Below, in pieces: positions 50,442-60,901 of a DNA stretch of 64,000 bases. The translations under genes were made by a program, and so were the position numbers. Source of the stretch: Coffea arabica (taxonomy: Eukaryota; Streptophyta; Magnoliopsida; Gentianales; Rubiaceae); the NCBI RefSeq assembly GCF_036785885.1, contig NC_092323.1, positions 14,330,501 through 14,394,500 on the forward strand. Reading direction: 5' to 3'. The notes below the pieces were generated by a model that was not told where the DNA came from, did not search any database, and saw nothing but the letters and a program-made list of their open reading frames with translations. Within the stretch, counting starts at the first letter, position 1, and every line of letters starts with the position of its first letter.

Positions 50442-50617
50442 ATTTGTTCGGATACCCCAATTATCCCAAATAATATTTCGCTTGCATCATAGACACATTT
50501 TTCAACCCACCTTTTTATATTCCCAATCACCTTTTTATCTCACATACATCACATCACAAAAAGTGCTACAGTAATTATTCCAAATAGTATTTCAAATAAT
50601 ACACTATCCAAACAAAT
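50442..50617. mobile_element. MITE with ATTTGTTYGGATA termini
   Basis: The left end ATTTGTTCGGATACCCC and the reverse complement of the right end, ATTTGTTTGGATAGTGT, match. The interior TGCTACAGTAATTATTCC motif is common in plant MITEs and recurs in shortened form at about 54515-54650. Confidence 0.7.
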
Positions 50618-52134
50618 TGGTGATACAGGAAGAGAGAGTGTAAGTGGGAGGTCTTGAATCCCACTTATAATAAAAAATAAATGGATTTATCGGATTCTTG
50701 AATTTGTCAAATTTTCAATTTAATACAATAAACTTAGTAACCACAAATCAAAATGGGCTCTATTAGGTGAGATGTATACGTTGCAACAAAAAGGATTATC
50801 ATTCCCTTAATTTGATTAATGATTTGGTTAGAAAGAAATACGCACGGTCCGTTTCCACGAAAAAAGGATACAAATCACAACTGACGAGAAATCGACTTGC
50901 CAATGCACGAACGGAGGGTTGAATTGGGTGATAAGGAAAAAAGATTATAAATAGGAGGTTTTGAGTTTAACACCTTTCATTTATCCAAAAAAAAAAACTT
51001 GCTAATGCACTTTCTTCTATAAGAAAAATAGAGCAGTAAAATTCACGCTAAAAGGAAGAAACGGTACTAGGAAAAACATAAGCAAATGAGAATCAAAGGA
51101 TGTCACTCCCTTTATCGTACAAAATTAGAGTAGAGAATTTTCAAATAAGCCTTATATCCGAAAAAATAATTTTATATATTGGAACAAATCCTAATTAGGT
51201 ACATAAATATTGTTTTTCACACTTTTCCCCTACAAATCTGTATTTACAACTGGCCATAGCATTTTTCTTTTCCCTCTAACGAGCTTTTTTATTTTTTAAT
51301 TTTTGGGGAAGAAGAGGGGAAGGGGTTGTTACATCTATCAGGTAGTTGTTATCTTCTGCTTGGCGTTGGCGTTTGTATCTGGTTGTCTTGTACGTCTGCA
51401 CAAGCAACATCCAACTATTCGGTTATATATATTAATCAATAATAATAATTAAAGTAATCATTCGTAGGAGTTCAAACAAGAGGGGGAAAAAAACAGATAG
51501 AGGGTTGTTGGGAAAGAGAGAAGCAATTAAAATTGAAGATCAAATGGTTTTAGGTAACGCAAAGGTACGCGTAGTAAGCGTGATTAGTCTAATAACTAAG
51601 ATTGAAACTCTAGAATCTTTTTTATAAGTTGGAGATTTCGAATACGAAATTTTCCATCAACACTCAACCTAATTCATTCTTCCTCGTAAAATTCAGAATT
51701 TAAAAATTCTACATTTAAATTATCCTTTTGCTTCTTCGATCCTTAAATCATACCCTTCTCTTGTTTAAAAGACAAAAAAAAAAAAGTCTGGTGAAGGAAT
51801 TGAATATGCCACTCAGGCCAAAAACGTTATTCTCATGGCTCAAAGTACGTAGGAACAAGAAAAAGGCCGGAAGTTACTTTGTTCTTACAGCGCGAAGCGC
51901 TGGACATTTACTCTTTGATTAATTATTAAGAGTATAAAATGGAGAGTCAAAGCACTGTTGTTAGTCCTAAAGGGGCTGCAGAATCTAAGGAATTTTTAGT
52001 GCTTTTCTAAAAAGAAATTTCTGTCATCCCACCATACACGGTCAATGAGCCAGGGGGCAGAGAAATCGTGGTACGTCTGAATACATGCATGTAGTGCTCT
52101 TTTGGACTTAAAAGAAGGGATAGTTAAATGGAGA

Positions 52135-52461
52135 TCAAATTATCTGAATAGTCACTAAATTTTTTTAATTATCAAGATTTGATCATTTAATTATTAGTAG
52201 TATGTTTTTATCTATTAAATTATCAATAGTATAAATTTTGGGTCATTACGTCTAATTTCACCTTTAATTGCATTAGATCTTTGCACGATTTATGAGACAT
52301 ATTATTAATAGTTAGATCTGATAGAGTCAACGATAAAATCAGACGGAATGACCTAAAATTTACACTTTTAATAGTTTAGTAGGTAAAACCATACTATTAA
52401 TAGTTGAATGACCAAAATTCGACTATTCGAAAAGTTTAATGGCTTTCGGGATAATTTGCTT
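52135..52461. mobile_element. ~327-bp foldback, possibly Mutator-like
   Basis: The two halves form an imperfect hairpin (for example TTTTGGGTCATTACGTCT against CGGAATGACCTAAAATTT, and ATTAGTAGTATG against CATACTATTAAT). The ends are CAAATTATC-type on both sides. A flanking AAATGGAGA/AAATAGAGA pair would be a 9-bp duplication with one change. No coding sequence. Confidence 0.6.
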
Positions 52462-53051
52462 TTAAATAGAGAAGGAAATTATGTCAAGCGTAGTGAGTAA
52501 TGAAGTGGAAGCTTCTATCCCAACAAATCTTGAAGACCTTGACTAAATTCCACACTATTCCAAAGGTAAAGGACCAAGTACTTTAGTAGGAAATTTCTAA
52601 ATTTTTTACCCATTAAAAAAGTACTATGAAACTGGTAATTCTAATCAATTAAGTCAACCAAACTTCTGATTTGCACAACACCCTGAAGCCTGAAACCCGT
52701 ATTACCCTCTCAGCTATCCCATGTTTGTGCGAATAATTCTCGAAAAACCTACAAACTATAACTTGTTTGATTCGCCTTTTCAGTCAAAAAAAAAAAAAGA
52801 TATTTCAAATACGTTTTTTAAATCAATTTTTTTTCAATTTAAAATGAAAGTCATGAATACGCTTATCTTAAAATATACTACTAGAATACTAACATTGAAA
52901 AATAAATAAAAATTTTCCCGGCAGAGATATATAACTTGAGATATTCAACAATTTCCTAATCATTTCTTCAAAATTAAAGTATATAACATCCAATGAACCT
53001 TCTGTGCAATATATCGCATCCCTATGTACCCCACTGACGCTCATCACCCAC

Positions 53052-53059
53052 TATATAAT
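53052..53059 (+). promoter_or_regulatory. TATA box of the HSR203J-like gene
   Basis: TATATAAT sits about 130 bases before the chosen start. A transcript starting ~30 bases downstream would exclude the out-of-frame ATG at 53058, which would otherwise open a frame overlapping the esterase start. Confidence 0.55.
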
Positions 53060-53185
53060 GGCAAGCAAACATGTTGGAACCACTATCCATAGCTACCCAC
53101 AAAAGCTAAAAACCATTCTAGTCCTCTCCGAGGCCGAAATATCAAATATTCATTTTGAGCTTAGTCCTGACTGCCAAATCAAACC

Positions 53186-54211
53186 ATGGTCCAAGAGAAA
53201 AAGGTTGTTGAAGATGTATCAGGATGGCTTAGAGTCTTTGACGATGGTTCAGTAGATAGAACATGGACTGGACCTCGAGAGGTAAAGTTCATGTCTGAAT
53301 CTGCTCCTCCCCATGAAGAATTTATCGATGGAGTCGCCACCAAGGATGTTATAATCGACCCGGAATCAGGCCTTCAAGTTCGAATCTATCTCCCTCAAAA
53401 CACTGATGACAAGAACTTGAACAATCATCATAAACTTCCCATCATTCTTCATTTCCATGGAGGCGGATTTTGCATCAGCCAAGCTGACTGGTTCATGTAC
53501 TACACAGTTTACACTCGCCTGGCTCGTTCTGCCGGAGCCATAGTTGTATCCGTCTACCTCCGGCGCGCGCCTGAGCACCGCCTCCCTGCCCCCTGTGACG
53601 ATGGATATGCAGCGCTCCTGTGGCTAAGATCTTTAGCCCAAGGTAAAGTTGAGCCTGAGCCCTGGCTCGGGGAAAATGCTGATTTTTCCCGTGTGTTTCT
53701 TATAGGTGATAGCTCAGGGGGCAATATAGTTCACCAGGTGGCTGCTCGATCTGGGAATGATGATTTGAAACCTGTAAAAGTTGCCGGGGCGATCCCAATT
53801 CATCCGGGATTCGTCAGGAAAGAAAGGAGCAAGTCTGAACAAGAGCAACCACAGTCGCCTTTCTTGACTTTGGATATGGTGGACAAGTTCTTGAACTTGG
53901 CTTTGCCAATTGGAAGCACGAAAGATCATCCCATAACTTGTCCCATGAGGGATGGTGTTGTGCCAAAGATTCAGAATCTGAATCTTCCTCCTTATCTCTT
54001 CTGCGTGGCGGATTGTGATCTCATCAAGGATACTGAAATGGAGTTCTATGAGGCCATGAAGAAGGCAGGTAAAGATGTGGAATTGCTCCTCAATTCTGGC
54101 GTTGGTCATAGCTTTTATCTGAACAAGATTGCTTTTGACAATGATCCAACTACTGCTAAGGAAACTGAAAAGCTATTCACAGGGATTGTAGAATTCATCA
54201 AGAAGCATTGA
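53186..54211 (+). CDS. HSR203J: HSR203J-like carboxylesterase (plant CXE family)
   Basis: Encodes a 341-aa single-exon alpha/beta hydrolase. Motifs: oxyanion-hole HGGGF at 91-95; GDSSGGN at 174-180 with nucleophile Ser176; probable acid Asp278 in ADCDLIKD; and His308 in GVGHSF. This is a complete triad of the hormone-sensitive-lipase/CXE class (GID1 relatives that keep catalysis). The N-terminus (VSGWLRVFDDGSVDRTWTGP) and the DWFMYYTVYTRLARSAGA stretch closely match what I recall of tobacco HSR203J, a serine esterase induced during the hypersensitive response. Probable role: hydrolysis of short acyl esters in stressed or dying cells, cytosolic (no signal peptide). The ATG at 53186 matches the family start. 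Intact, normal length, codon use unremarkable. Confidence 0.92.
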   Translation: MVQEKKVVEDVSGWLRVFDDGSVDRTWTGPREVKFMSESAPPHEEFIDGVATKDVIIDPESGLQVRIYLPQNTDDKNLNNHHKLPIILHFHGGGFCISQADWFMYYTVYTRLARSAGAIVVSVYLRRAPEHRLPAPCDDGYAALLWLRSLAQGKVEPEPWLGENADFSRVFLIGDSSGGNIVHQVAARSGNDDLKPVKVAGAIPIHPGFVRKERSKSEQEQPQSPFLTLDMVDKFLNLALPIGSTKDHPITCPMRDGVVPKIQNLNLPPYLFCVADCDLIKDTEMEFYEAMKKAGKDVELLLNSGVGHSFYLNKIAFDNDPTTAKETEKLFTGIVEFIKKH

Positions 54212-54514
54212 ATCTTGTAATAGTCTTGATTTGTCCTTGCTGTTTTTGTTAGTTTGTTCGGTCCACTTTTTCAAGGATTAGTATTCCAATCGTAAAATAA
54301 AGGACAAGAAACCATTATGTTAAATGGCTCTTGGGGTGGCATAAATTGCACCTCCATTATGTTAAATGGGGGTGTAAGGAAGTGTGATCAAGTCACCGGA
54401 GTGTTTAAGTTTGATTATTTATTTTGATGGTTTTGACCTTGTGTTTACATTTAATTTGTTTATTAATTGAGTGTGAGTTTAAACTGAATTTTTATTGTAA
54501 CTGAGCGGCCCTGT

Positions 54515-54650
54515 TTGGATTGCCATTTTCTGTCAGAAAATTACGTCGTTTTCGTGATCATGTTTTTTTATTACCTTTTTTTCTCATATACATCAAATCG
54601 CTACAGTAATTTTTTCATGAAAAATGACGAAAAATACAATTTTTATACTG
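54515..54650. repeat. Partial MITE related to 50442-50617
   Basis: CCTGTTTGGATTGCC at the left and an interior CATCAAATCGCTACAGTAAT motif resemble the MITE at 50442. The right end is unclear. Confidence 0.4.
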
Positions 54651-54852
54651 ATCTAGCCAAAAATATTTTTAGTTTTAATTTTATTAATTGACGAACCAAA
54701 TTCAAATATATAGAATCATAGCTGAATTCATATGAATTTAAAAATGTACTTCAGGCCTGGTTACAGGTCAAGCTCAACAGTTACAATACACAATCACTCT
54801 ATGTGCCAAAAGCAATCGTGAAGTATCACTGTAGGGTCTTAGCAGTAACAGC

Positions 54853-55348
54853 CAGGGCTGTCAACGGGCCGGAATTCATTATTCCGGACCCGGACCCGAA
54901 TTACTATGCGGATCCGGATCCGACCCATTTACCCGACGGGTCTTTTATTCTATGTTCCGGATCCGGATCCGGGTCTACTCGAACAAATTTATCAAAATTT
55001 ATAATTTCTAATAAAAATGAGAAAAAAATATATTTGTAAACTAATTTTTAACTAATGCAAAGAAAAAACCAAATAAGAAAAGAAATCAAATTAACTTTAT
55101 TAAAATACATCACCCTAATCAAATTATATTGATAAATATATATTTTTTAAATTATTAATTCATTTATATCCGGATCCGGGTCTAAAACGGGTCGGAATAC
55201 TATATTCCGTATCCGATCCGTTTTTTTGTTTGACAAAACGGATCCGGATCCGGATCCGGGAAACGGAATTAAATCCCTACCCATACCCGCAATAATTTCA
55301 CGGATCCGGTCCGGATCCGGGTCTAAACCCCACCCGTTGACAGGCCTA
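54853..55348. mobile_element. hAT-type non-autonomous element, 496 bp, GGATCC-rich
   Basis: Terminal inverted repeats CAGGGCTGTCAACGGG and TAGGCCTGTCAACGGG (two mismatches) are flanked by a perfect 8-bp duplication GTAACAGC (54845-54852 and 55349-55356), both hAT hallmarks. Both ends are packed with GGATCCGGATCCGGGTC-type words in both orientations (about 54886-54980 and 55170-55325), probably subterminal transposase-binding repeats, around an AT-rich centre. No transposase. Confidence 0.92.
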
Positions 55349-55596
55349 GTAACAGCAAGCAACATGAAACTGACAAAATGTTAAGTATTTCAACAAACAT
55401 TTTTTAATAGCGTGTCCCTTTTGGTTTCTATTGACCTGTAATCTATAGTTGGATTGGATCCTATAGGGATAATTAATCTGGTTTGGATAGAGCACTACCC
55501 AAATGTACAACAATTTTCTTGTTTTTCTAATGTACGCTTGTAAATAATTTAGAGAGCACCTTAAACTATTCATGTGTACTTAAGTGTAAACACCAA

Positions 55597-55702
55597 GTGT
55601 GTACATAATTAACGAGTGTGTACATAAAAATAAAAGGGCGCTAGTGTGTACATAATTAGATACTTTTCAAAAATAAAAGGGCACTAGTGTGTACATAATT
55701 AG
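55597..55702. repeat. GTGTGTACATAATTA short tandem repeat
   Basis: The word GTGTGTACATAAT or a close variant occurs four times in ~106 bp, alternating with AAAATAAAAGGGC(G/A)CTA. Non-coding. Confidence 0.75.
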
Positions 55703-55945
55703 CCAGAAAAAATAAAGCTTAATTTTTTTATATACTGACATTATAGTGATTTTTTTACATTCAGCTTTGAATGTATGTTACATATGTATAATTTGAATTT
55801 CAAATTTAAATTCATGATATGTGATGGCATGATCTAAACCTGCTAGTGTAAAAAAAAAAAATTATGCATTGATAGCGTATAAAAAAGTTATTCAAAAAAT
55901 AAATATGCTTTCATCTATACGAATAATCACAAATTTCACCCTTAG

Positions 55946-56031
55946 TTTACACCGATCTCTCGCTGTCCAGCCACTGCCTGGTTTTGGTTTTACACCTATC
56001 TCAGGCTGTCCAACCATTACCTGGTTTTGCT
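55946..56031. repeat. Two-copy 43-bp tandem duplication
   Basis: Units at 55946-55988 and 55989-56031 share TTTACACC, CTGTCCA and CCTGGTTTTG. They explain the internal repetition of a minus-strand frame here, which is not called as a gene. Confidence 0.75.
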
Positions 56032-56500
56032 TTAAATAAATCTGTCCTTGAACATCCAATTTATTACTTAATTTCTTTAATCTCCAACATCTTGCTGTTT
56101 CTTGAATCTCTATCGTGTTACCCAAAATTGACTATATAGTGATTTCTAGGTAATTTCAGGTGTTTAATGACTGCCACTGTACCTACGCCTAAGTTCGAAA
56201 ATCACCCCACAGAAATGGCAAGCAAAAAAAGATCATAAATAAAGCTGGCAAGTAATAATCACTCCATTATATAGAGGCATGTAAAGTTCCAACTTCCAAC
56301 ACCATCCATGTGCATGTCCTAATATGGATATATATACTGTGGCAAAGTGGCTTGGTATAGCAATCATTCATCCACCCGTCATTGTTTTGGCATTATGGGA
56401 AAAACCAATTAATAATTCTTGTTCATCCATGTCCACACGTTATAAAAAGTTTGATGAAAGTTCTTGAAAAAGCAAATGTGAAACATATCAATCTGTTGAA

Positions 56501-56724
56501 CCACAAGGCCAATGGCTCAGTGGCCACCAGGGAGTGGCTTAAGTCCCTCGTTGAATTGTAGGTGAGGATTCAAATCTCATCTGCAGCAAAAAAAATTTAA
56601 GGATTATGTCATAACATTTTTTTGATTTAATTGGGTCTGTATACCCACTAACCCCCTACCATAGCCTCCTTAAACTCCCCCCTACATTAGGATAGAGTAG
56701 GTTATACATTGCTGACAAAAAAAG
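56501..56724 (+). mobile_element. tRNA-derived SINE, full length
   Basis: Box A TGGCTCAGTGGC (about 56513-56524) and a box B-like GGATTCAAATC (about 56566-56576) are present. The body ends in a GACAAAAAAA tail. A perfect 21-bp target duplication lies at 56480-56500 and 56725-56745. It is the same family as the truncated copy at 34415. Confidence 0.93.
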
Positions 56725-56745
56725 AAACATATCAATCTGTTGAAG

Positions 56746-57164
56746 TATCGGTAAAAGGATGAAAAAACGTGGTGATTCTTCTGCCCTACTTTCTATCACA
56801 CTTTCGATTCCATTTTTTATTATATTATAATTTTTTCTTTATAAATATCTTATCGTAATCCGTCATATCCTGTGTTTTTATTCAGTTGAATCCTATATTT
56901 TAACCCATAATTAGTAGTTATTAGACGAAGGATCCGTTGCAATGTAAAACCCATAATTAGTAGTTATTAGTTTTTTGTTTCCCTTTGCTATTATATCGTC
57001 CAATTGCTTGCGGGTTTAGTTCCTTCATTTAAAAATTTTACCCTTCAGATTCTAGTTGCAGCACTTCGTTCCAGTTGGACGATTACTTGTGTTTTTACGA
57101 GAACAAGGCAAAATGCGTAAAAGAAGAGTCGTCATCGCCATTAGTCATCTTTGGCGGAAACTGA
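56746..57164. other. Spacer
   Basis: Holds a short direct repeat (CCCATAATTAGTAGTTATTAG at about 56909 and 56951) and no gene. Confidence 0.5.
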
Positions 57165-57172
57165 TTGAGTAC

Positions 57173-57642
57173 TGGGGGTGATGACGAGTTTAGATGAACT
57201 CAAGTAGTGTTATGCTCAAGTTCGAATAGTCTACTCGAGTTCGAGTTTGATTTGACTGAGTAGAAATTATACAACTCGACTCAATTCGAGGAAGAACAAT
57301 TAAAACTCGAATTCAACTCGATAAGGTTTAATACTGTTTTCAAGTCTAATCAAGTTTAGAGTACTTGAAAATCCAAAATACAAAATTTTGCATAAATTAT
57401 CTAAAACATAAATCATTATTGGTCATTTCATAATCAAATAAATATATTATATAAATAATAAAATTAATCAACCCACCGGACAAGCACTCGAGCAGCACAA
57501 AAGAGAAGCTCAAACTCAACTTGATTCCTATATTGAGTTACTCGAGCTCAAATTTGAATTTGGTGAAACTGAGTTTGAACCGAGTGTTTAACCAAGTCAC
57601 TCGCAAACTATTAGCAAGTAGTTTGGCTTGCCAGCACCCCGA
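57173..57642. mobile_element. hAT-type non-autonomous element, 470 bp, CTCGAG-rich
   Basis: Ends TGGGGGTGATGACGAG and (reverse complement of right) TCGGGGTGCTGGCAAG are similar inverted repeats. The flanks TTGAGTAC (57165-57172) and TTAAGTAC (57643-57650) fit an 8-bp duplication with one change. The ends are full of ACTCGAGTTCGAG-like words. Similar word clusters at about 31250-31370 and 61200-61390 look like decayed relatives. Confidence 0.75.
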
Positions 57643-57650
57643 TTAAGTAC

Positions 57651-58114
57651 TAAGCGTGACAATTGACTAATTTTGGAAGATAATATTGAAATGGCCATAT
57701 TACCCTCTTTTTTTATTTTTTTTATCATCATTCACTCCATTTTGCTTTCAATTAGTGGCGTTGCTCACTCATGTAAAAAACTAACACGCAGTCACCAAGT
57801 AGGCAGTGGGGCAAACAGACAAACAAATTAATAGAAATTTGCCCTAGATTTCATATGGAATATGCCAAACTACATAGTCTTCTAGCTTTTTGATTTGAGT
57901 TGCGGTCTAATGTTTCCTTCTCTTGTCCCTACTAAGGAGGAACTGTTTATATGATTAATGATTCATATGTTGGCGGGGTAAAGATTTTTTTGTTTTTTTT
58001 TTTGCTATAATAATAAACTTGAACGCATGCCATGTAAATATTAATTAATATCTCAATTTATTCCTCAGAAGTAGTATGTAACTAAACTCACCAGTGTAAA
58101 TAAATTATGGGTTG
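57651..58114. other. Spacer
   Basis: AT-rich, no gene or repeat ends seen. Confidence 0.5.
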
Positions 58115-58315
58115 TTTAACGGGGTACGCATTAAGATATATTTTACGTATAATATTTTTTAAAATAAATGATTAATTAGGAAGTAAATAAATATAAGGAA
58201 GGATAGGAAAAATATATAAATACTAAGGAGGGTAATAATTGGAGTATGTGTATATATAAGGCAGATTAGATGAATTTTAGGTGCGTTAATGAGTGTTCAA
58301 TGGGCACCCGTTAGA
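58115..58315. mobile_element. MITE, AACGGGT family, copy 3
   Basis: TTTAACGGGGTACGCATTAA at the left matches the reverse complement of the right end, TCTAACGGGTGCCCATTGAA. The interior GAGGGTAATAATTG is shared with copies 1 and 2. A further fragment (GGTGCGTTAATGCATCTGC to TCGTTAAAA) lies at about 60176-60212. Confidence 0.75.
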
Positions 58316-59133
58316 AAATTCCAATAAATTATTATACTATCAGAAATATGATTAATCCCTATTAATAGCCAAAGCATAAATAAGCAGGGAATGAGGAAAA
58401 GCTAGCAATCTATGGACAAAGTAATTAACAAAGAAGTCCTTGTACCTAAATCAGGGGTAATAGAAATCTAAAATTATTTCTTTTTCACTAGTCCAGCCCG
58501 CTAAACGATGGTTAGGATATACATCAATTAAAAGAGAAGTTATTCAATTTTGGGGTACTCGCAATTGTTTTCTTTTGAAGTTCTTAATTCATTATAAAGC
58601 AATCAAAGTTTATGTAAAGAAAGCCCTTGGTATATCGCAATTCCATTTTGGGTCAGTACAAAGTTAAAAGGAAAAAATAAATTATCTAATTTCCTGCTTC
58701 CCGTGATGATTTAAGTAAGAGAACTAATCCCACAAGCAACCAATAATAATCGTAATAGCAAGTGTAATCCTAACTCCTAATTACTTAATTAGCTTCACAT
58801 GGGACAAATTTATGGTAGTTGTAGTTTGTTTTGTGTCTACATTGAAGCAAAGTAGGTTATAGGGGATGGATTTAGTATCACCTTTTTTTAAATAGCAATT
58901 ATGGGTTGAGATTTTTTTTTCTCATCCTCTCACACCTCTTCACATATTTTTCATCTTTAACCGTCAGGTACAAGATAACTATAGGTTGAGGTACACGTAT
59001 CACGTACTTAATCTCTATTTAGATACACATTATTTTCAAAATTGTGTTAATAATTTACCACAATGGGGTACAGCACAACAACTCCTAATAAAACTCCTAA
59101 AAATTGGTACACCAACTAATACAAGTTATAGGC
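58316..59133. other. Spacer
   Basis: No gene, RNA or repeat boundary recognised. Confidence 0.5.
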
Positions 59134-59138
59134 CAGAG

Positions 59139-59674
59139 TGTTAGGGTGGTTATCTAAATTTAGCCTTTGGTGAAAATCATCACCTATTAAACCCAAAATC
59201 TATATGGCAATTATTAAGAAATTAATTAACAGGAAAATAGCGGAAGCGTACCTTGATTCATGTTGACAAATTGGTGCTTGAATCCCTAGAGAATTTTGGG
59301 GTGGCCTTCCAGATCAACACGTATTTACCGATCCTTGAGAGAGTCCTTTAGTATCTCTCTGATATCTTTCATGACAATGGGATATCAGGAAAGGACTGTA
59401 TATTGTGGTACTAGAAAAATACGACAAAAGATCCGTGTGACCTGGGGACCATAACCCTATTTATAAGTAACATTCTTGTTACCTTTTTGAGCCCTATTTC
59501 AGCCCATCATAGAAATAGGAGCCCTTAAGTTTCTACACATTAAAGGCCCACATCCTATTAGATACATTAAGTTCAAATCATATTTGATCACTTTAATTGG
59601 ACTTAATCTTATTTGACAGTTTGCAACCCATAATTATTCACATATAAGTCCAATGTTGGATTAAGGATCCAACA
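59139..59674 (-). mobile_element. Solo LTR of a retrotransposon, 536 bp
   Basis: On the minus strand it starts TGTTGGATCC and ends CCCTAACA, with TG...CA boundaries. It is flanked by the perfect 5-bp duplication CAGAG (59134-59138 and 59675-59679). A minus-strand TTATAAATAGGG TATA box lies near 59465, as in an LTR promoter. No internal domain, primer-binding site or second LTR was found, so it fits a solo LTR left by recombination. The start includes a small palindrome, TTGGATCCTTAATCCAA. Confidence 0.88.
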
Positions 59675-59679
59675 CAGAG

Positions 59680-60568
59680 AACCTGAAAAACTTCAACAAA
59701 CTTAAATATAGGTGAATGGCTTGGCTAGTCATTTAGATATAAAACTTCTAAATTCGAAGTGCAAATGAGGGTTAACCGGCAGGACTAGGAGTTGTAAGTT
59801 GAGATGTTGGCAAAAATAAAGAAGCTGAGTTTAGACAATGCAATAATTTTTGCATCAAAAGGTGCAATAAATTTACTCAGGGATTTGAAATGGGAAATTC
59901 TGAAATATAGAAAATGAAACCATGTTGCAGACGAAGACCAAAACAATCAACAAGATAACGCATGAATGACCCTTGATCATGAGGAGAATGCCCTTTCCAA
60001 GATTCACTGCCTCAGAAGCTCGTAGCCATCTAGTGCTGATAGGCCCATCCAGATTCTTGGTGAAATTGAATACTTGGTAAAGGCCATTGGTTTTGATTTG
60101 AACCCCTAGTGACCCTGTAATTGCTAGTTTTCATCCTGGCCGCGTATATTAACATGATAAATTAGGTATAATTTAGGTGCGTTAATGCATCTGCATCGGA
60201 TCCTCGTTAAAAAAAATCCTTTTTTACATAATATGCTTCAATCTAGATAAAATCCTTTTTAGATCCGGATAAAATCTAAATTTCAATCTACATATAAGCT
60301 TGGACTGTGCATTACCAAGACCTTACCTAACCCGTATAACTTTTTGCAGGGCTTGGATCTAGGCAGCCTTTAAGTCAAAAATCTGAATCCACACCCATTA
60401 CATAAATATAGCTTTGAATATTTAGCAAAATCCGATTCATTGATATGTCTACGTCAAAGTTCAATTTATGAACCCCACTGAAAATGATAACAATGACAAG
60501 CCAATGAAACATCCCCAGTTCAGCAGCCAGCAGCAAGTTTGCTTCAAGACGCTCAGCACATTCTCTTG
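59680..60568. other. Spacer
   Basis: Contains the MITE fragment noted under 58115-58315. No gene found. Confidence 0.45.
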
Positions 60569-60901
60569 CTATCCTCCTAGAACCGGCACGTTCCCCTGAT
60601 GTTGCTTGCTTGCTTTCCTATAACATGCAAAATCCATCAATTTCACCACTTCAAGATGTTCATGGCGGCGATGAGGTGCAAGATATATAAGCCTGGGAAT
60701 CCTTGCTCCTGTAACAAAGAGAGCGTCCACTTTTTCCTGACAGTAAATATTAAGGAAGGTTAACATATGGTTATAAAGAAGAAGGTCAGAACTATCAAAC
60801 ATATATACTTGTGGAAATTTTCTTGTCGATTCCAAGGTGCAATACTTCTTTCCTGGATTGAGTGCATCCCAAATTGAACTGTGAAAAACTAGGAATACCA
60901 T
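60569..60901 (-). other. Unidentified 110-codon open frame
   Basis: A minus-strand frame contains SSIWDALNPGKKYCTLESTR and EKVDALFVTGARIPRLIYLA, longer than expected for surrounding AT-rich DNA and mixed in composition. Acceptor-like sites (TTTACTGTCAG before EKVDAL, TTGTTACAG further on) raise the chance that only parts are exons. I do not recognise a family, and no adjoining exons were found. It may be a gene relic or chance. Confidence 0.25.

Larger units (their letters stand above)
46870..53050. other. 6-kb gene-poor, repeat-rich interval
   Basis: No gene recognised. Contains a foldback at 46985-47110, a MITE at 50442-50617 and an element at 52135-52461. Short box B-like fragments (for example GAGGTCTTGAATCCCAC near 50650 and GAGGTCCTGATTCAA near 48135 and 48886) look like SINE debris. 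The stretch 49150-49400 is less AT-rich and has a TATAAAATGGGAG motif at 49390; it could be part of an old LTR, but no ends were found. Confidence 0.5.

Noticed and set aside
53004-53255. 83-codon frame overlapping the esterase start
   Set aside because: Starts near or within the TATA box and is out of frame with the conserved esterase N-terminus.
55892-56125. 77-codon minus-strand frame with internal repeats
   Set aside because: Explained by the 43-bp tandem duplication. No family resemblance.
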